A model generated the notes under the pieces. That model did not search any database. It had not been told where the DNA came from and worked only from the letters and a program-made list of their open reading frames with translations. A stretch of DNA of 64,000 nt from Edaphochlamys debaryana (Eukaryota; Chlorophyta; Chlorophyceae; Chlamydomonadales): the NCBI GenBank assembly GCA_016858145.1, contig JAEHOE010000110.1, positions 248,001 to 312,000 of the forward strand, written 5' to 3'. The position numbers and the translations under genes were made by a program. Every line of letters begins with the position of its first letter. The stretch's first letter is position 1. Of this stretch, positions 46,675-58,192 are shown in pieces.

Positions 46675-49600
46675 CTAGATCATGTCTTGCGCCAGGTACG
46701 CCTCCAGCTCCGCCTCCTCGTCGTTGCGATCGTCCGCCTGCACCACCTTCTTGCGCTGCGGCGGCGCAGAGCGGAACATGAGCGGCTTGCCGCTCTTGCG
46801 GAACACGGGCGCGGCGGCGCGCTCCAGCGCTCGGGCCATGCGCGCCTCGTGCTCGCGGTGCTGCGCCGACAGCTTCTCGTCGCGGGCGACCTGGGCGGGT
46901 GACGGGGAAAGCGGTTGAGGGAGAGGGGTTGAGGGAATGGGCAATGTCGCGAAGTGGGTTGGGGTGTTGGCACAGCGAGCTGCGGGAGAGTGGTCCTCAC
47001 TCAGCTGCCCGCCTGCGTTGCTTGGCCCACGCTTCAAGCCACCGTGCTAGTCATCGGCTAGGTGCCACGAGACTGGGCGCGCCTGCTTAGCCCACCCGCC
47101 CGTTCGCCCAGGAGGGCTAGCCCGTGCCGGCACCGGCGCTCACCTTTCTCCGCTCCTTCTCGCGCGCCTTCTCCGCCCCCTCCACGTAGTCCTCCGGCAT
47201 GACCTCCGCCGAGGCCAGGTACTCCTCCAGCTTCATCTCGATGTTGGTCAGCATCTGGAGGGTGGTGCGGGTGCGGGTGAAGGGTTTGATAAGTCGCCAG
47301 GGTCACGGCAGCAGCCTTGCAGGCCAGTCACCACGGGAATAGAGCACACCCACTTCCGCCAGTCAGTCGGCCTTGGGCCTATCCGCTTATCGCTGCAGCG
47401 CCAAGGACCCCTTTGCATGGCTCAGCTACCCCACCGCCCACTTGGCCTGCTCGGGCCCTGCCTGGCTACCCTCCCTTGACTTCTGCACCCGCCTTGCCAG
47501 CCCACCCCTGCCCCCACACACCTGTAGCGTGCCGATCGAGGCATCCGCGTCGAACCCACACCGCACGTACACCTCCCGGACCTGGGGCGAGGGGCGCGAT
47601 GGTAGAGGAGTCGCGAGGGGTTCAGGCGAGGGGTGACGCAGGACAGGAGCCCCGCGTGCAGGCAGCCAAGCCAGCATCCCCCGGCCTACATTGAGGGCAC
47701 GATGGCAAGATGCGACGCCCCCCGGTGCCTCCTCGGTGCGCACAGCAGCACACTCCCCAGCGCCCCTCCCCCTGCCCGCCTCTGCTGTGCACGCGCTCGG
47801 CACCCAGGCTCCCCAACCAGGCTCCTCGCACCCCTGCCCGCCTCCCTTAGACCGGTCCGCTCCCTCAGACCGGTCTGCCTCCCTCAGACCGGCTCCTCGC
47901 AACCCCGCCCGCCAGCCGCCCGCCTCCCACAGACCCGCACCTTGTCGGCCAGCTGCTTGAGGTTGATGGGCCCGCCCTGCCCGCTGCCGCCCGCGCCGAC
48001 GCCCGGCCCGGCCGCGCTGGCGCCCGCGGCGTTGCCCATGGAGAGCGTGAAGGCGCCCTCGTTCTCCAGCGTGCGGTCCTTGAGCCGCCGCGCCTTCTCC
48101 CGCGCCGCCACGATGGACGCCTGCAGCGCCGCCACCTGGCCCTGCAGCCCCTGTGCCTCGGCGTCCATGCGCGCCTTGGTGTCCCGCAGCTTCTGGCGCA
48201 GCTCCTCCAGCGCCTCCTCCGTCTCCTGCGCGGTGCAGGGGTTGGGGTGCGTGCGGGGGGAAAAGCGTGCGAGTGGGAAGGGGTGGGAAGGGGAGGGGTG
48301 GGGCGCGGATGAGAGGCAGGCGGGCAAGCGGTGGCGCGTGTGGTGCGAGAGCCCTCCCTGCCGTTGTTTGGCCCAGGGTCAGGTGGTTTGGAGCGCATGG
48401 GGAGATGCTCGTGGTGGCGGCATGAGCATGCACCTCGCCCTGCGGCCGCGCTTCTTGCTTTCCCCCAGCGTGCTGCGCCCGCACGCGCCTGCGCGTTCTG
48501 GATGTAGAAGAGGTTGGACTCCTCCAGCTGCTTGTACACCGCCAGCAGCTGGGAGGGCTCCTGCGGGGGCAGCGCCGGGGAGCGGGAGCACAGGGGGCAC
48601 AGGGGTGACCGACAGCGGTAAGGCCGAGGCACAGCGGCACAGCGGCTGGCTGGTGGCACAGTCGTCGGAACTGGCACCGCTGCAGGAAGCGTATCAGTGT
48701 AAGTCGACTGCAGCCTGACCCCACCTGGCCCGCCCAGGCTCACCCACCCCGCCCGTCCCGAAGCTCCCGCCCCGCCCCGCCTTGCCCGGATAGGCCTGCC
48801 CATCCCCTACCATACCGCCCCCGGGCTGCTCATACCACACGTCCCATGCCCCTCCACAGCTTCACCCCCGACCAGGCTCCCCCTCCCACCTGGAAGAACA
48901 TCTCCTCCTCCTCCGGGTCCATCTGGAAGTCCAGGTTGGGCGGGGGCGGCTCCTTCTCCTTGAGGATCTCCTGCGGTGGCAAGTGGGGCGGTGGCGGGAA
49001 CGGTGAGCGGGGGCGGGAGCCAGGAGCTCAGGCGGAAGGGGAGGGGGGAGTCCGGTCAGGCCCGTGCCGGCGTGCAAGCCTCCCAGCATCCTGCCAAGGG
49101 TGATGCTGCATCGTCGTGGGCCCTCCAGCCGTGCCTTCGTTTGTTTCCTAGATGCCTGGCAACCGGCATTTGGATGCATTTGTATGCTCCGGGGGCGCCC
49201 GCGGGTACCGGGTCCCGCTCTTGGGTGGACCGTCCAGGCAGTCAAGGTCCGCCCCCCTTAGTGCTCCGCCTCTCCTCCCAGCCAAGCATGGAGGGTCTTC
49301 GGGCCTTCCTGCTGCTGCAGGCAACCAGGTGGCCCGCTGCCCTGCACACCACCGACGGGGCCCTGCACTGGGGTTCCCTTCCCAGCCCCTTGTCACCCCT
49401 TTCGACATGGTCCTCCGCCTGCTGCTGGCACGCCCTTCACCGGCCCGTTCGTGACGGCGTGCCCCCGCCCGGCCCTGCGAGACCACCCGTCGAAATAACC
49501 CATCCGCGGCCCCAAGCTCCCCACGCTTCAGCCAAAGGCCCATCGCCTATACTCGTAGCCCATGCCCTCTTCCGTGTGGCCCCCCAAGGGCAAGATCAAT

Positions 49601-50833
49601 GTTGCACCCCAAGGCTCCGCTCCCTCTCAGCCGCCGCCCGGGTCCCGCCCCACGCTAGCGACACACTCAAGCTCACACCACCTGCACCCAGTCCCTGCGC
49701 CCGTGTTACGACCCTATGGGGGCCAAAAGGCCTCTCGAGCGTCCCTGGAGCCTCCCTGCGCACCTTGAGGTGGCCTAGGCTGTCCTTGATGGCCCGCTCC
49801 GCCCGCTCCGCCTGCTGCTGTGTCCGGGCATTGGCATAGTCCACCTCGGCCTGAGCCTTGGCGGCCAGCGCGGCCTCCCGCCGCTGCCGGAGCGTGTCGC
49901 ACTGCGCCTGCCACTCCGCCACCAGCGCGTCTTTTCGCCGCTGTGTGAGGGCAAGTTGGGGAAGGATGGTGAGGCCGGAGGAGGAGTGACAAGGAAGGCC
50001 CGGCTTGGCCCCGGTCAGGCGGGCACAGCCGCAGCACCCCTACCCCTCCGTGGAGGCTGCCCCAAGCCCCTGCACACGGGCCCCACCTGCAGCTTTGCTG
50101 CCTGCTGCTCAAACCACTCCGGTGGCGTGATGCTGTCGAGGAACTCCTTGTACCGGCGGCAGTCCTCAAGCTGCTCCTCGTACTTGTTGAGTTCGGAGCG
50201 GAGGGCGGCCGTGGCTGTGTTTAGCCGCTTTATCTCCAGCACCTTGTCCTGTTTGGCCTTAGCCTCAGTCTCCGCACGTTTAATTGCCTCCTGGACCTTC
50301 TCGTCGTTCTCCTTGAGGAAGGCATCGAAGCGCAGAGCATCCTCTTCGAGCATTTGCTCCGACTTCTTCAGCGCCTCCTCCCGCTGTCGAGCTCGCTCCT
50401 CGAGCTTCTTAATTTCAGCCCGCTTGGTGTCCAGGCTCATTTGAAGCAGGAAGATTTCTCGCTTCTTAGCGATGAAGTCCGCCATGTTCTCCTTCTCCTT
50501 CCGCCGGTCCAACGTGCCGACCGAGGACGCCGCCAGGTTGGTCGTTGGCTTAGAACCCCCCGGTGGCCGCAGTTCCCGTAACAATCCCCGCACTTCTGCT
50601 GTGGATGTCGCCTGCATTTGTGCCGCGAATGTCGTCTTGTCCGCCACACTGACGGTCTGCGCCACAAGCTTTTGCTGCTCCTTCCGAGCCTTCTCCTCCT
50701 CCCGAAAGCGGAATATCTCCTCGTCGGCGGGGATGTTGAACGGGTTGCTGGGCGCGGGGGCCCCCGCGTCCCCGCTCCCACGCTGCATCTGGCTGGTGCC
50801 AGGCAGCGACGACTCCTCGTAGATAGGAGGCAT
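46675..50833 (-). CDS. FAP100: FAP100 (MIA1, CFAP100/CCDC37 family) axonemal protein
   Basis: In Chlamydomonas FAP100 forms the MIA complex with FAP73. This complex sits on the doublet microtubules next to the inner-arm dynein I1/f and regulates ciliary beating. Exons: 50833-50087, 49940-49764, 48970-48890, 48560-48489, 48225-47941, 47581-47522, 47254-47144, 46890-46675, all in phase 0, 582 residues. Residues 30-41 are the family's NPFNIPADEEIF. Residues 118-235 are the DUF4200 coiled coil (IAKKREIFLLQMSLDTKRAE, then EEDALRFDAFLKENDEK). Later come TPPEWF, EPSQLLAVYKQLEESNLFY, ETEEALEELRQKL, YVRCGFDAD and the C-terminal GKPLMFRS. The intron after 48489 is GC-AG (CAG|GCGCGT). A Gly/Ala insertion lies in the fifth exon. 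The gene is divergent from the next one, with 355 bp between starts. Confidence 0.95.
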
Positions 50834-51188
50834 CCTTGCTAATCGCCTCTAAGCAGGGCTATGCCAAGTTGGGTCGCATGGGCAGTCGGTGCAAGGCGAG
50901 CAGCCCCACCGGCTGCCCGTGGGCTACAGCTACTGTGAGAACGTCAAGGGCATTCTATAGGGATACAGTGCCTTGCGGAACAAGCTGTGCGGTCACGAAA
51001 GAAATTGTTGTTCGCTTGGCAGGCTGAGTTAGATTGTGCAGGTTATAGTGGTGCGCTACAAGCTGGTGGCAACGCTGGTTTGGGTTAGAGACGGCCTTCC
51101 GGCAGAAACTCTAAGGCGGGATGAGCTGTACCGCGGTGCGCTTGTGCACACAAACACCACGCTCCCGGCCTGTAACCTCACGCACACG
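50834..51188. promoter_or_regulatory. Divergent promoter region of FAP100 and the Cys/His protein
   Basis: 355 bp between two start codons that point away from each other. The sequence is less GC-rich than the flanking exons. No known motif was identified. Confidence 0.45.
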
Positions 51189-52771
51189 ATGGCTACTGTC
51201 AGCGCGCACGGTGCTAGGGGCTGGCGCCAACAACCCCACGACGGAGGCTTGCCGCGATGGCGCAGCTCGGCGGGTCTGCCCCGCGGCAGATGCGCGGTCG
51301 CTTGTAGCAGTGCTGAGGAGCGCGCTGGAGCTGTGTCAGTCGGCGTGCAGGAGCGAGGGGTGCCCAGCCCGCAACCATCCTCCCGCCCATCAATCACCTT
51401 TGACACAGCGCACATCGGCCACGCGCCGCTCGTGGGCGTGGAGTGGCTGGTGGGGTCGCTGCCTGGAGCTGTGTCGCGACCACTGTTGCTGCATTCGTTC
51501 GTGGCGCTGGGTAGCAGCTCTGATCCAAAAGCGGTGAGCGCATGGTGTGTGTGTGTGTGGAACACACGCTGACCTTGCAGGATAGAACGCTGCACAGACA
51601 CTCCTCTGGCGTTGGGGTCTTTGGGTCCAGGAGCTGGAGGGGTGAGGGGACCAGCGCCCTCAACCTGATCCATAGATCGCACCTGGAGGGCAGACTTGGG
51701 GGCCGCCTCGAGGCGTCGCCAGAAAAAAGAGGGGCCATGATGAAGCCCTAGCCATCCTCAACAGTCCGGGTCGTGCTTCGGACGCCGGGCCTTGAACCTG
51801 TCCCACCCCACCTCACCTTTTCCTCTCCCCAAGTGCTTGGTGGTGGACTTCCTACCCGAACGCCCCACGGACCCGACCACGGCGCTGGCCCTGGCCTCCG
51901 GAGCCGGCACGCAGGGTGGGGGCCTGGGGGGCGGTGGCGACTGTGCTGACTACCGTGCCTTGGGGCCGCGTGCCAGGGAGGGACCAACGGTGGGGCTGTG
52001 CTATACAGGGCCACCGCTCACCTGAGGAGTGTCCTCACTCATCCCCGCAGGAGTGCTGCGCGTGAAGCAGCTCAAGGGTTGGGTACGTGGCCCCGCCCTG
52101 CACACGAGGTGAGGCACGCCGCACCCGCGTCAGCACCGTGGTCCGCGGAGGCCCAACTTGGCTCTCCCAGTTTGCCTGAGGCGCACCCATCCGCAAGGGC
52201 CCTTCAGAATAAACCGCCTCCTTCAACCCTCCTCATTCACAGCCACCCGCCGGCCGCCGCCTGCCCCTCCTTTGCGCAGGCGGGTGGCACCGCTGGTGCC
52301 GCCGCGGGAGGGCGAGGCGCTGTTGGCGGCGGTGGAGGATTTCAACCGGTGGGGCATACGGCATAGGCCCTCATGAGGGGAGCACAGTGCCCCAGGCGCC
52401 CCGGGTCGGGGCACCATGAGTCAGATTGGACGGCCAGGAAGGGGTTCACCGCCTAGGGACGCTTCAACCGGGTGGGGCATGCGGCATACGCCTTCGCGAG
52501 GGGCGGGGTCCAGGGCGGCGCGCACCGCACGGGCACCAGCCCAGGGATCGATTTCTGCACAGTTGCCCCTCCTCACCCTCCTTGACCGCCGACCCGGACC
52601 GCCGCTGCGTGCGCGCCGCGCAGGCGCTACGACACGCGGCTGCGGCTGGGCTCCAACGACTGCCACCACTACGCCTGCGCCCTGGTGGCGGAGCTGACGG
52701 GGCGCAGGCTGGCGCCGGAGGAGCTGGGGAAGCTGCGGGAGGGCGGGGCGGGCGCGGGCGCTGGGTCGTGA
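51189..52771 (+). CDS. Small protein with papain-fold-like Cys/His motif
   Basis: Possible thiol hydrolase of the broad NlpC/P60-LRAT-PPPDE fold; the exact family was not recognised. Exons: 51189-51533, 51834-51915, 52051-52108, 52280-52348, 52624-52771, with phase closing throughout (233 residues). Visible elements in order: LLLHSFVALG (H102), CLVVDFLPERPTDP, VLRVKQLKGW, VEDFNRRYDTRLRLG, then SNDCHHYACALVAELTG with C198 followed by two His. Order and spacing suggest a His-first, Cys-last arrangement as in permuted papain-like domains; catalysis is an inference. The first 65 residues are basic and Ser/Ala-rich and could be a targeting leader. A different frame is open across part of exon 1, but only the chosen one connects in phase. 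Confidence 0.72.
52467..52507. repeat. Echo of the exon 4 donor junction
   Basis: The stretch ttcaaccg(g)gtggggcat and its continuation repeat 52341-52380, which is the end of exon 4 (DFNR), its donor and the first 30 intron bases, 126 bp downstream in the same intron. Confidence 0.75.
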
Positions 52772-53144
52772 GGCAGGGTCGTGAGGCCTGTGGGCTTGGC
52801 GCGCGGCAGTATTCTGGTAGGGTTGCGGTGGTGTCTTGGGGGAGAGCGCATGCGTCTTCGGGGGGTGGGGGCGCCCGATGGGGGCTTGCCGCTTGCGGTG
52901 GCCTTGGGCTTGCGCTGTCCGCCTTGGGAGCTGGCAGGGCAGGCGGCCAGGCGCGTGATGTGCGGCTGTTGCATGTTTTTGCATCATGGCCGTCCCGTTA
53001 TGCATGGGGTTGCATCGTGGGGGTTGCCGGGTTGGTTATGCGAGACGTGTGAATGTTTAATTGGTACCCGGACTGCATGCACGTAGAGACGTGGACACTT
53101 CACGCTGCTTGTACCTTGGCCGACTCCTACATGTGCAAAAGGGC

Positions 53145-53149
53145 TGTAA
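53145..53149 (+). terminator. Candidate poly(A) signal TGTAA
   Basis: TGTAA is the usual poly(A) signal in chlorophycean algae. This one lies about 375 nt after the stop codon at 52771, a normal 3' UTR length for such algae. Confidence 0.3.
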
Positions 53150-54002
53150 TGAGAGATGCTAGAGGAATTCTGCAATGCGGAGTGCTAGCCAGTAGGCAGT
53201 ATCCAAAGCTCATGACGGGCAGCGGGGAGGAGGGGGGCGGATTTCTCAGGAGGTCACCTTTTGGCATCAAGTGCGAGAGCGGGCTGAGCGGCGCAAGGCA
53301 GCTAGCCAAGCTAGGAGTGTGCGTATGGCGACTTGCGACATGGCAATTTGAGCCAAGTGTAGACCTTGCACTGTCTCCCAACGCTCTTCGCTTCCCGCCG
53401 GGCCGCGGGATGGGGTCGCACAGGTAGGGGCCGGATGCATGCTTACTACATGGCACGTTGCGGTGGGGCCACCTCAAGACGAGGACTCGTCTCCAGCCAG
53501 CGGATTGGCTTGCTCACCACCAGCCACCAGCCAGCCAGCACAAGCCGTGTGCCCCTCTTTCTCTGACAGTGCTGATCCTACATACTGACAGCCACACCAA
53601 CTCATCGTGCATCGGAGCGCATATAACTGTGGTGAACCCGACGGGTGAAACTGACAAACGGAGGGCAGCCCCTGCCCAAATGGAGTGCAGCCCAGGGCTG
53701 CCCAAAACACAACGGCAGCAAAAGCGGGCGCCTTTGTGTGCTGACGGGCCCAATCTACAACTGGAGGGTAGGGCGGACAAACCTCCCACAAAGGCATAAA
53801 AAGGCAGACCCACAAAAAGGATGCACCCGGGCAAAAGAAGCTCTTGATGCATGAGAGCTTTGGCCTCAACGCCGCCAACTGATTGACGTGGCATGCATGG
53901 GTTCTCTTCTCTCCATTTCGGCTTAGTATACACGGCACCTGTAAATCTGTGCCGCTTCTAGACAACCTCCTGGCAACCTGCAACAGCTGCTAACGGCCGG
54001 GC

Positions 54003-54091
54003 CCCGACACGGGGTACTTCCCACTGAAGCCTGACGGGCGGGGCTCAGCCCCAAAACGCCGAGTCGCCAAGCGCTGGCTTGGTCTCCTCAT
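54003..54091. repeat. 89-bp dispersed repeat, copy 1
   Basis: Starts cgacacggggtacttcccac and ends ctcctcatgccta. It appears identical to 57468-57556 and in the same orientation. The flanks differ, so it is a dispersed element or the edge of one. Confidence 0.9.
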
Positions 54092-54210
54092 GCCTATCCC
54101 CTGGCCGCAACTAAACCGGTAAACCCCCCAGGCCCCGATCGCTGCCCAGGCCGTGCGCTCCAACAGCACCGGGGGCAGGCCCTGACCCCGCCGGCAGCCG
54201 TACACCGGCT

Positions 54211-54215
54211 TTACA
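54211..54215 (-). terminator. Candidate poly(A) signal TGTAA (minus strand)
   Basis: TTACA on the plus strand, about 540 nt downstream of the minus-strand stop at 54754. The assignment rests on position and motif only. Confidence 0.25.
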
Positions 54216-54753
54216 CCGGCGCTGTTGAACGAGCTCTGCAAGCCCCCCCAGGAAATGTCAAGGCAGGGGGGCTGTGTCCGTCTGTCCGGCGCCAGGTGCG
54301 GGCTTGCACATCGCCCTCGCCGCAACCCATGCCGTGCGGCCCTTGAGTTGGCCGAGGCCTCAGGCCTTTCGCGGTCGTGACTGTCCGTTGGGGCTGGGAC
54401 GGTGCCGCCCGGCAGACGGTCGCACGCTACAGAGGTTCGGTATCCTCCGCACTACTTCTCTGTCGCTCCGGCGCTGATGCGCTCCAGCCTGACCTCCTCA
54501 ATCACCTGCGGGTGGCGGCAGCGGACACGGGTGACGGCGCATGGGCGATGCTGCAGCACGACTGCGACCTACTCTGCTGCGCTTCGTGCTCTGCCTTTGG
54601 CTTTTCTCGTAGCCCCTCGGCTATTCCGTAGCTCTGACGTCCACTGCCGCCGTGCACCCGGCCCCGAGCCTGCAACCCACCCGACCCTGTCCTGTCCTGC
54701 CACCCGCGTACCCCGTACGCTCGGCCGAGCCCGAGCCTCCCTCCCACGCGCAG

Positions 54754-56413
54754 TCAACGGTGCTGTCGGTCGCTTAGACTGCTCCTTGTCTCCTTGTCAA
54801 TGCTGTCGGACCTCACAAACTTGCCACTCACCTGCGCCGCCGCCACCAGCGATCCGTCTAGCAGGGGGTCGTCTGCCTCGGGCGCGGCGGGGGGCGCGGC
54901 CGACGGGGCGCCCGGGCCGGTCAGATAGTACGGGTCAACCTGGGAAAGGGGGAAGAGGGGCACAGGAGGGTAAGCGTGGGTAAAGGGTCTTTGGTGCAGG
55001 GGTTACAGCCGGGCGCAGGTTCAGGGTTTGGGCGAGGGCCCCGGCCCTGGCCCGCGTGCCATGTGCGTGAAGCGCGCTGGGCATGGTTGCCATCACTAAC
55101 TGGCGCTGTTAGCCCCACAAGCAGTCCAACCCCGCAGGGGGCTGTTGTAGGCTGCGGTGTGGGGACCGGCTCCCAGCCCCCACTGGCTGGGAAGACGCAA
55201 CCACCGCCCCGGCGCCCCGGCTAGCCCCTGCCGCCCCGGCCCCACCTTGCCCGCGGCCGCAACCAGCGGCTGCCCGCCCGGGCCCGCAACGGTTGCGCCC
55301 AAGGCGACCGGCGGGGCGCCCGGCTCGTCTGCAAGCAGGACGCAGGACGCAGGAGCGGCGGGCAGGGAGGGTGAGGCCTTTATAGCGGGCGTTCGCGCTC
55401 GCGCTTTGAACACCATCCGTACTTGTTTAGCCCAGGCTCGCTTTGCCTGGCCTTTCCGCTCGCCCCCTCGGCTCGAGAGTGGCCTTAGCAAGGCACCACG
55501 AATGCAAGCAAGGCGTTCGGAGGCATTCGGAGGAAATGTGCATACTAGCGGTCTAGCGGAGATGTCTCTCACCCAGGTCGACGGGGTGCAGGGCGGCCAG
55601 CTCGGAGCGGTGCTTGAGGTCAATGGGGGTCATGACGGGAGCGGAGGGCGCCAGGCCAGAGGAGCCGGCGCTACCCAGCAGCGGAAGCGCGGCGAGACGA
55701 GACTGCTTGTAAGAGAAGAGAGGATGTGCGGACGGGGGTGGGGTGTGAAGGCAGGGGGAAACGGGGGGAAAGGCAGGGGGGAAAAGCCGGGCCCACCGGG
55801 CCGGGCCGCGGCCTAGCAGGGATACGCACCTCTCTCGACCGAGCACGGCTGCGCGCAGTTGCACCCTCTACCTCCAACCTTGCACCCTGCGCACCGTCGC
55901 CTGCAGCGGGCGTGCCTCTGTGGCGTTGCTGGGTTGCTGCGATGCGGGGGGCAGGCAGGGCAGGGCGGGGTGTGTTAAATGCTGAGAACGGGAATGGCAG
56001 GTTTTCATGTGGCGAGACAGTATCCTACATCCCGTATGGTCCCGGCGTGGGGCTCACACCTGTGAGGTGGGGTTGGCCCATGAGAAGACTGTCTCGCCAT
56101 CTCGGCTGGAGCGTCGGCCCCAGCTGCCTCCGCGGCCCCAAGACGAGCCCTGTGATGCGACAAGATTGAGGTGGTAAGTAAAAAGAGCAAGAACGGGGCG
56201 ATAGCAACGTTTCGGAGGAGGACGCGCGCGTTCAGTTGAAAGCTCGAGCGACACAAGCCCCCCACTTCTACCGATTTCGTGGTCATTGCTGTCGGTAGGC
56301 CGCTGGCAGCAGGAACGCACCTGGGGACGCTCCGAGCCCAGCTCTTGCGCCAGGAAAGGGTTGCCCAACCCCGCTGGCGCGGCAGTCGCGCTGAAGGGCC
56401 CTGCAGTAGCCAT
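54754..56413 (-). CDS. 227-residue protein of unknown function
   Basis: Not recognised. Exons: 56413-56321, 56149-56060, 55928-55830, 55705-55573, 55328-55246, 54939-54754; phase closes at each junction. The N-terminus reads MATAGPFSATAAPAGLGNPF. Exon 2 is Gly/Ser/Arg-rich (GSSWGRGGSWGRRSSRD). Exon 4 has the most complex sequence (APVMTPIDLKHRSELAALHP). The final exon runs through a possible donor (AAQ|GTGAGT) to a stop after SSLSDRQHR. If that donor is used the C-terminus would differ, but no further exon was seen. Overall composition suggests a disordered protein. The ATG is followed directly by a good open exon and donor. Confidence 0.6.
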
Positions 56414-57756
56414 GTTCGTAGCTTGTTTAGAATTAAGGCAGTTGGAAATGGTCTCTGTGTGAAGACTTCGCACCAAGACGACAGGCATGCGCACGTGTGG
56501 CAAGGAGCGCACGCAGCGACCGCGGGTATGGGCGATTTTGTTTTTGAGCCAGCTTGATAAGGCGGTTCAGGCCATCAGGAGAAGACGGGGTGCCGAGGGG
56601 GGCCAAGGGGGCAGGCTGCGGGTAGCTGTCAACGACCTGACCTCGCACCTGCATGGGGCACGAGACGCTCGTGCTCAAGCATCCAGCTCTCAGCAATAAA
56701 TATTGTCCTTACCAGATCGCAGCGGTCGGTCTGCTCGGCCGACTCGGCCTCCATCGCCCCCAATGCGACGCGGGCAGGGGTTAATGCAACGTGCAACTAG
56801 CCGGGCAGGGGTCGGTACGGTGACTAAGCTGCGTGCCTGGACGCCCCCACCCCCATCAGCCTGTGCAATCTCTCTCTCTCTCGGTACGGGGACCAGCGGG
56901 GACGGCACAGAACGGCACAGACGCGGCACGGCACGAGGACAGCATAGACGCGGCACGGCACGCAGCACGGCAGGCTCTTGGGCTTGAAGCTATGCTCCCC
57001 AATGCTTGTCAGCGGAGGTACGTGGAATGCATCGCTGCCGGAGCTGGCTGTCTAGGGCGTCGGGCAAGGGGTTTGAAGTCTTCAGGCAAGGGGGGGCGAT
57101 GTGCGGTCACCTGCCGTTGGCGCGCCTGACGCTTTTCACCTGTAGGGTAGGGATCAGCAAGCTGTCAGCAGCTGGGGCTTTCAGAGGGAGGGGCCGCGGG
57201 GCCGGGGCGCCGGCTTTCTTTCCGTACTTTGTCGAACTGGTGTACAGCGTTTCTACAATTCTATCGGCACGTACGCCCGCAGTCTCTCCTGGCACAGAGC
57301 TGCTTACTGCACTGGGCTTATATCACAATAGGACAAGAACTAGCCGTTATCGAGCTTGTTGACTGTGACCATCCTGACGCGTTGGTTCATTCTTACCACC
57401 TAAAGGGCGCTTGTTCGTCGTCAGGAATGTCAAATGGGTTCGTTCACTAGCTGCTGTTCTGGTGGTGCGACACGGGGTACTTCCCACTGAAGCCTGACGG
57501 GCGGGGCTCAGCCCCAAAACGCCGAGTCGCCAAGCGCTGGCTTGGTCTCCTCATGCCTAGCTTGCCGCGCCGCTGCCGCGCCTGCACGCGCAGTCGACGC
57601 GCCGGAGCCCGCCGAGCAGCAGCCCAGCCCGCTGGGCACATACAGCATCACTGTTGTCAACAATAATGCAGGAAGGAAGCGTGACGTCAAACCGTTACCT
57701 ATCATGATAGCGCTCACGATATTCCAACGGTGTCCGATCGCTATCATGAGCACCAG
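56414..57756. other. Intergenic region before the inverted repeat
   Basis: Upstream region of the 227-residue protein gene. It contains short cggcacggcac(g/a) repeats around 56900-56970 and the dispersed repeat at 57468. No gene was recognised. Confidence 0.4.
57468..57556. repeat. 89-bp dispersed repeat, copy 2
   Basis: Same sequence and orientation as 54003-54091. It lies 200 bp outside the visible start of the long inverted repeat, so it may belong to the same element. Confidence 0.9.
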
Positions 57757-58192
57757 TCTCATCGCTATACGAGCATAGTGTAAGCTTAATTACATTGTAA
57801 CGAAGCCACAGAGTCAATTTTGGGCGAAAACGGTTGAGTTTCGACCGGTTTCGGGCCCGATCATGGTGTGCCGGCCCGCAGCCTGCCCGTCAAGCGCCCC
57901 ATGCGCACTGCGCTGCACGACTCTGCTGGCCGTGAAGAGGCAAGGTACATGTGGTCTAGTGTTCAGGCAAGCACGAGCTGAAGTATCACGAGCGTACGAG
58001 TGCTGGATCATGCCTTGAGCCTGCTGCTCACGTTGGCCGGGGCCTATCATGATACAGCGTGAGCAGCGCAAACCCGGGCTCCAACCACAGGTAAAAGGGT
58101 AGGGACACGTCAGAGGGGTATACAAGCACTGACAAAGGTCTGCATAAGATGTGCAGCGGTCTGCCAAGGGGCTGTAGGCCGTTTGGAGGCTT

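Larger units (their letters stand above)
52772..54753. other. Intergenic region with a dispersed repeat
   Basis: Holds the 3' ends of two converging genes. No further gene was recognised. The last part includes the 89-bp dispersed repeat at 54003. Confidence 0.4.

Noticed and set aside
57814..58167. 117-codon frame present in both arms of the inverted repeat (also 63590-63943)
   Set aside because: Conservation follows from the arms being duplicates; the protein has no recognisable domain, and substitutions are too few to test for selection.
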